DNA of 64,000 bases from Nitrospirota bacterium. GTDB lineage: Bacteria > Nitrospirota > Thermodesulfovibrionia > Thermodesulfovibrionales > SM23-35. Made by a program: the position numbers and the translations under genes. The stretch spans positions 1 to 64,000 of the forward strand of contig JACUUX010000007.1 in assembly GCA_014859105.1 (NCBI GenBank). The letters run 5' to 3'. A model generated the notes under the pieces. The model worked only from the letters and a program-made list of their open reading frames with translations, did no database searches and was not told the DNA's origin. Below, one piece after another: positions 59,462 to 64,000 of the stretch. Every line of letters begins with the position of its first letter. The first letter of the stretch is position 1.

Positions 59462-60531
59462 AGATAGCTGTTAATACAGGAGGGGGCGATGCCCCTGGCC
59501 TTAATGCAGTTATACGGGGTATCGTACTTGCTGCCCACCGCAAGGGTTGGGAAGTTTACGGCATTAAGTATGGTTACAGGGGACTCATTGATACAAAGCA
59601 TATAGTCCGTCTTACACCTGAAACAGTCTGGGACATAACTAACATCGGGGGTACAATCCTCGGGTCTGCCATTAGAGGCAATCCCTTCAATTATATTGAA
59701 AAAAAATCCGACGGAACTTCTATAGAAACAGATATATCGGATTTTGTAGTTTCGAATTTTAAGGCCCTTGGTTTTGATGCCCTTATCGCAATCGGAGGCG
59801 ACGGCAGTCTCACTATTGCCAATAAATTTTTCAAGAAAGGCATTCCTGTTATCGGTATTCCTAAAACTATAGACAATGACATAAGCTCCACAGATGTTAC
59901 CTTCGGATTTGATACAGCAGTCAACACAGCGACTGAAGCCATAGATAAAATCCAGACTACCGCTAAATCTCATGACAGGGTTATGGTCGTCGAGGTTATG
60001 GGAAGATATGTTGGGTGGATATCGCTTTATTCTGGCATTTCCGGTTCAGCCGATGTAATCCTGATACCGGAGATACCTTTTGACCTTGAGAAGGTATGCA
60101 GGAAAATAAGACAATTGGCTCTAATCGGACAGGATTTCGCAATCGTTGTGGTTGCAGAAGGTGCAAGGCCCGTTGGCGGTGATGTAACATTTATTGAAAA
60201 GAGTCCGGGTGAACTAAGGCTTGGAGGCATCGGTAAAAAGGTAGCTGATGAAATCGAGGAAAGAACCGGCAAGGAGACGAGGGTTATCGTACTGGGTCAT
60301 CTGCAGAGGGGTGGTGCACCAACAACCTTTGACAGACTGCTCAGTCTGAGATTCGGCACAGCTGCGGTAAGATTTGCCGAAGCAGGGAAATTCGGCACAA
60401 TGGTTTCACTTGGTTCAACCGAAATTCACTCTGTGCCTATCGAAGATGCAATCGGTCAGATGAAATCAGTACCCGAAGATTCTGATATAATCCTGACAGC
60501 AAGGTCTCTCGGTATAAGCTTCGGGGATTAA
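59458..60531 (+). CDS. pfkA: 6-phosphofructokinase
   Basis: VNTGGGDAPGLNAVIRGIV...IGGDGSLTIANK...GIPKTIDNDISSTDVTFGFDTA. Confidence 0.96.
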   Translation: MKIAVNTGGGDAPGLNAVIRGIVLAAHRKGWEVYGIKYGYRGLIDTKHIVRLTPETVWDITNIGGTILGSAIRGNPFNYIEKKSDGTSIETDISDFVVSNFKALGFDALIAIGGDGSLTIANKFFKKGIPVIGIPKTIDNDISSTDVTFGFDTAVNTATEAIDKIQTTAKSHDRVMVVEVMGRYVGWISLYSGISGSADVILIPEIPFDLEKVCRKIRQLALIGQDFAIVVVAEGARPVGGDVTFIEKSPGELRLGGIGKKVADEIEERTGKETRVIVLGHLQRGGAPTTFDRLLSLRFGTAAVRFAEAGKFGTMVSLGSTEIHSVPIEDAIGQMKSVPEDSDIILTARSLGISFGD

Positions 60532-60543
60532 CCCAATTCACTA

Positions 60544-61476
60544 TTATTTAAAAAGTACTATAAGTTCTTGTATTTTTCGCATCATGTCGTCAGGCAAAGG
60601 GCTTGAAAATTCGAGATACTCACCTGTTGCCGGATGAGTAAACCCTAACAATGCGGCATGAAGCATCTGCCTTGGAAATATTAGATTTTTCTTTCCTTTT
60701 AACTCAACTTTCTTTCCGTATGTCTTATCACCCAGTACAGGATGTCCTATGGATGCAAAATGCACCCTTATCTGATGGGTTCGCCCGGTTTCGAGTCTTA
60801 CCTCAATAAGTGTAGCATCAACAAACCTCTTTAACACTTTCCATTTTGTAATTGCCTCTTTTCCTCTTTTTACACATGTTGACATTTTCTTCCTGTCTGA
60901 TACCGAACGTCCTATCATCGATGTTATTTCGCCTTCATCTTTCCCCGGATAACCGTAGATCAAAGCAATATATTTTCTGTTTATGTTTCTCTGTCTGAAT
61001 AGTTGAATCAGGTCGTAGTATGCTTTATCCTCAAGAGCTACAACCATAACTCCTGATGTATCTTTATCAAGCCTGTGCACAACTCCAGGCCTTAAGGGGG
61101 CTCCTGCTGTAGCGAGTTTCTTGCAATAATAAGTAAGGGCATTCATGAGCGTGCCCCTTGCATGACCGGCAGCAGGGTAAACAACCATTGACGGTGGTTT
61201 GTTCACAACAACCACATAATCATCCTTATATAAGATCTCTATCGGTATCGGCTCGGCTATAAGGCCTTCATTTTTTTTCTCAACTGTATTTACGCTAATT
61301 ACATCTTCTTTTCTTATCTTATAACTCTGGCTGACACATTTACCATTAACGAGCACATCACCCTTCTCTATAAGTTTCTTAATCTGTGAACGTGTAATGC
61401 CACTTTTTTTTGCGAGGAATGTATCGAGCCGCTCACCGGTTTCTGATGACCGAACAGTTATTTTTTTGAAAGACAT
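60544..61476 (-). CDS. rluD: RluD-like pseudouridine synthase
   Basis: S4 domain; PGVVHRLDKDTSGVMVVA; ETGRTHQIRVHFASIGHPVLGDKTYG. Confidence 0.96.
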   Translation of the reverse strand: MSFKKITVRSSETGERLDTFLAKKSGITRSQIKKLIEKGDVLVNGKCVSQSYKIRKEDVISVNTVEKKNEGLIAEPIPIEILYKDDYVVVVNKPPSMVVYPAAGHARGTLMNALTYYCKKLATAGAPLRPGVVHRLDKDTSGVMVVALEDKAYYDLIQLFRQRNINRKYIALIYGYPGKDEGEITSMIGRSVSDRKKMSTCVKRGKEAITKWKVLKRFVDATLIEVRLETGRTHQIRVHFASIGHPVLGDKTYGKKVELKGKKNLIFPRQMLHAALLGFTHPATGEYLEFSSPLPDDMMRKIQELIVLFK

Positions 61477-61497
61477 GGGAAAGCTTACCTGACAGGT

Positions 61498-64000
61498 TCA
61501 CATCTTGTCCAATGCCTGCTTCAAATCTGCTATAAGGTCGTCTTCATCTTCAAGTCCCAGCGCTATGCGCACAAGGTTGTCTACCATACCGATTGAATGG
61601 CGGTAATCCTCAGGGTAGTCAAAGAACGACATTGTTGCCATCTGCGTCACCAGGCTCTCGCTGCCGCCAAGGCTAGGCGTAATAAGGAACAACTCCAGAG
61701 AATCAATGAATTTGCGTGTCTCCTTGTCACCGCCTTTGAGCAGAAATGTGATTACGCTGCCAAAGCCTCTCATCTGCTCAACCGCAATTCTGTGATCCGG
61801 GTGCGATTCCAGACCCGGATACCATATCTTCTCGATCTTGGGGTGCGACTCAAGCATTTTGGCAATTTTCAGACCGGCACAATTATGGTGAGCCATTCTC
61901 AACGCAAAGGTTTTCAGCCCGCGTTCGAGAAGGAAACAGGTGAATGGTCCGGGCGTGGCACCTATCATCCGCTGCACGCGGTTTAGTTCGTTCAGCAGCT
62001 CGTGTTTGCCAAGGGTAACACCAGCCAGCAGGTCATTGTGGCCCCCTAGATACTTGGTGGCAGAATGGATAACGATATCCACACCCATTTCAAGCGGCTT
62101 AATGTTATAAGGTGTAGCCAATGTTGCGTCTATAATGGCAATCACGCGATGCTTTTTGGCAACCTTTACTACTGCAGGGATGTCCAGTATTCGAAGGTAG
62201 GGATTGGTAGGAGATTCGGTAAAGATGATGTTAGTGTTGGGTTGTATCGCTTTTGCTATTGCGTCGGCAGTAGGGTCTACCAGCGAGACTTGCACCCCGA
62301 ACTGGGCCAGCAGGTTTGTTGCAAAGTCGCGTGTCTGGCGGTAGCAGTCTTTAGTAAAGATAATGTGGCCGTTACGGCGCATGTATGCGAGCAATGTCAA
62401 AATCACCGCGCTCATGCCGGTTGAGAACAGCATTGCTCGCTCGGCTCCCTCGATTGCCGCCAGCTTGCGTTCGCATTCCTGCTGGGTCGGGTTGCCGTAT
62501 CGGCCATACTCGTGTTCGCGCATGACACGGCCTTCACTCTTTGCCTTCATGAACTCCAGCAAATCCGCGGTGGAGTCGAAATAGTAATTAGATGTCTGGA
62601 CTATCGGCGTGGAGACTGCATAATGGGCCTTGGGAGTGCGGCTCGTACCATGGATTGCGAGGGTAGCCGGATTCCAGTTCCTTGTGCTTGATGACTTTTT
62701 AGCCACCGGTTTTCTCCTCTTCTGCAAAGCTTGCTGAAGGACTTCCTTGACTGCGTCCACCCGGGGCGGCAGCTCTATGGGTTTATTAGCGAAGTGACAA
62801 GGAAAGTCCAGAGTCCCCTTATGATAGCAGACCTTGAAATCAGTAAACTTCAGGCCATGTGCCGTGGAGATGACCACAACACGCTCAGACTTGTCGATCT
62901 TGCCATCTTTAAGCAGTTTGATCAGCACCGCAAGCGCAACCCCGGTGTGGGGGCAGTTTAACATTCCTGTGATGTCACCTAAGGCCGCAGCGTCAGCCAG
63001 TTCCTGCTCAGTGGCCTGTTCGACGATGCCGTTGAACTGCTTTAGTGTGCGGATGGCCTTTTCGATGCTGACAGGGTTGCCGATCTGGATGGCACTCGCT
63101 AATGTCTTCCGGGCCTGAATCGGCTCAAAGGTCTCGAAGTTTTTTAGATATGAGAGATAAAGTGAGTTGGCTCTCTCGGCCTGCGCAACAACGATGCGTG
63201 GCAGCTTTGTAATAAGTCCGAGTTCTTGCATCATAAGCAGTCCGCTGCCCAGTGCAGAGACATTCCCCAAATTACCGCCAGGGATGATGATCACATCAGG
63301 CGCCTCCCAATCGAATTGCTGGACGATCTCGATGCCCACAGTTTTCTGTCCCTCGATGCGCAAAGAGTTCATTGAATTGGCAAGGTAGATTGTTTCGTCC
63401 TTGGTTATTTCCTGAACAACACTCATGCAGCCGTCGAAGTCGGTATCCAGCGACAATACCAGTGCACTGTTGGAGATAGGCTGGATGAGCTGCGCGATGG
63501 AGATTTTGTCCTTCGGCAGCAACACGACAGACTGGATACCTGCAGCAGCACAGTAAACCGCCAGCGCAGCCGATGTATCGCCAGTGGATGCGCAGGCAAC
63601 CGCCTTGATTGGCACTCCCTGGCTTATCATCTGTTTGACCTGAGAAACGAGCACCGTCATGCCGAGGTCCTTAAATGAGCCGCTGTGGGAGTTACCGCAG
63701 AGTTTGATCCAGAGATTATCCAAGCCAAGCATCCCGCCAAACCGCTCGGCCCAGAAAAGGTTGGTGCCTCCCTCATAAAGCGAGACGATGTTGTCATTGT
63801 CAATCTGCGGCAGGACCCATTCCTTCTTACCCCACACACCTGATCCATAAGGCCACTCGGTAGACTTGTAGCGGTCATCAAACAGCTTCATCCACGCCCT
63901 GGCATCACGCTTTGCGAGGGCATTGATGTCGTGCTTCACCTCAAGCAACGAACCGCATTCTTTACAGCGGTAGATGATCGAGTCGAGCGGATAGCTCGCT
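61498..64000 (-). CDS. Threonine synthase / cystathionine gamma-synthase-type fusion (5' end beyond window)
   Basis: [16 protein letters not shown] (threonine synthase PLP site) followed by [34 protein letters not shown] and [16 protein letters not shown] (Cys/Met metabolism PLP site); frame stays open to the edge with [12 protein letters not shown]. Confidence 0.92.
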   Translation of the reverse strand, partial: ASYPLDSIIYRCKECGSLLEVKHDINALAKRDARAWMKLFDDRYKSTEWPYGSGVWGKKEWVLPQIDNDNIVSLYEGGTNLFWAERFGGMLGLDNLWIKLCGNSHSGSFKDLGMTVLVSQVKQMISQGVPIKAVACASTGDTSAALAVYCAAAGIQSVVLLPKDKISIAQLIQPISNSALVLSLDTDFDGCMSVVQEITKDETIYLANSMNSLRIEGQKTVGIEIVQQFDWEAPDVIIIPGGNLGNVSALGSGLLMMQELGLITKLPRIVVAQAERANSLYLSYLKNFETFEPIQARKTLASAIQIGNPVSIEKAIRTLKQFNGIVEQATEQELADAAALGDITGMLNCPHTGVALAVLIKLLKDGKIDKSERVVVISTAHGLKFTDFKVCYHKGTLDFPCHFANKPIELPPRVDAVKEVLQQALQKRRKPVAKKSSSTRNWNPATLAIHGTSRTPKAHYAVSTPIVQTSNYYFDSTADLLEFMKAKSEGRVMREHEYGRYGNPTQQECERKLAAIEGAERAMLFSTGMSAVILTLLAYMRRNGHIIFTKDCYRQTRDFATNLLAQFGVQVSLVDPTADAIAKAIQPNTNIIFTESPTNPYLRILDIPAVVKVAKKHRVIAIIDATLATPYNIKPLEMGVDIVIHSATKYLGGHNDLLAGVTLGKHELLNELNRVQRMIGATPGPFTCFLLERGLKTFALRMAHHNCAGLKIAKMLESHPKIEKIWYPGLESHPDHRIAVEQMRGFGSVITFLLKGGDKETRKFIDSLELFLITPSLGGSESLVTQMATMSFFDYPEDYRHSIGMVDNLVRIALGLEDEDDLIADLKQALDKM

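Noticed and set aside
62065-62424. Plus-strand ORFs within 61597-63388
   Set aside because: Antisense to the long conserved PLP-enzyme fusion frame.

Overview
This 64 kb window holds two compartments. (1) About 1-18,430 is integrated mobile DNA. A tyrosine integrase (39-1193) forms the right end of an element A that continues left of the window. Next to it is an apparently complete element B of about 17.2 kb, bounded by two copies of a 52-bp direct repeat (1212-1263 and 18379-18430, 51/52 identical) that contains a tRNA 3' end (TTCGAATCCCCTACCGTCCACCA). Element B carries an RHH regulator, a serine recombinase, a DUF6516/HTH pair resembling a toxin-antitoxin module, a phage O-like replication initiator with iteron-like repeats inside its gene, a T7-type primase-helicase, zinc-ribbon proteins, a 1703-aa protein resembling phage 'polyvalent' proteins, two tandem TerS-like ORFs and its own tyrosine integrase. 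I saw no recognisable large terminase, portal, capsid or tail gene. The most exciting reading is an undescribed phage-satellite-like or transfer-dependent element. (2) About 18,431-64,000 is host chromosome: mgsA, RRM and cold-shock proteins, a two-component pair, a large chemosensory cluster, an SSS transporter, a radical SAM/TPR protein, mglAB, a four-gene POR operon, yicC-remA-gmk-rpoZ-coaBC, aroQ, efp-accB-accC, thiE, an NSS transporter, pfkA, an RluD-like synthase and a threonine synthase/cystathionine gamma-synthase-type fusion cut by the window edge. All family calls come from reading motifs in the translations; no database search was run. The host taxon is not resolved.
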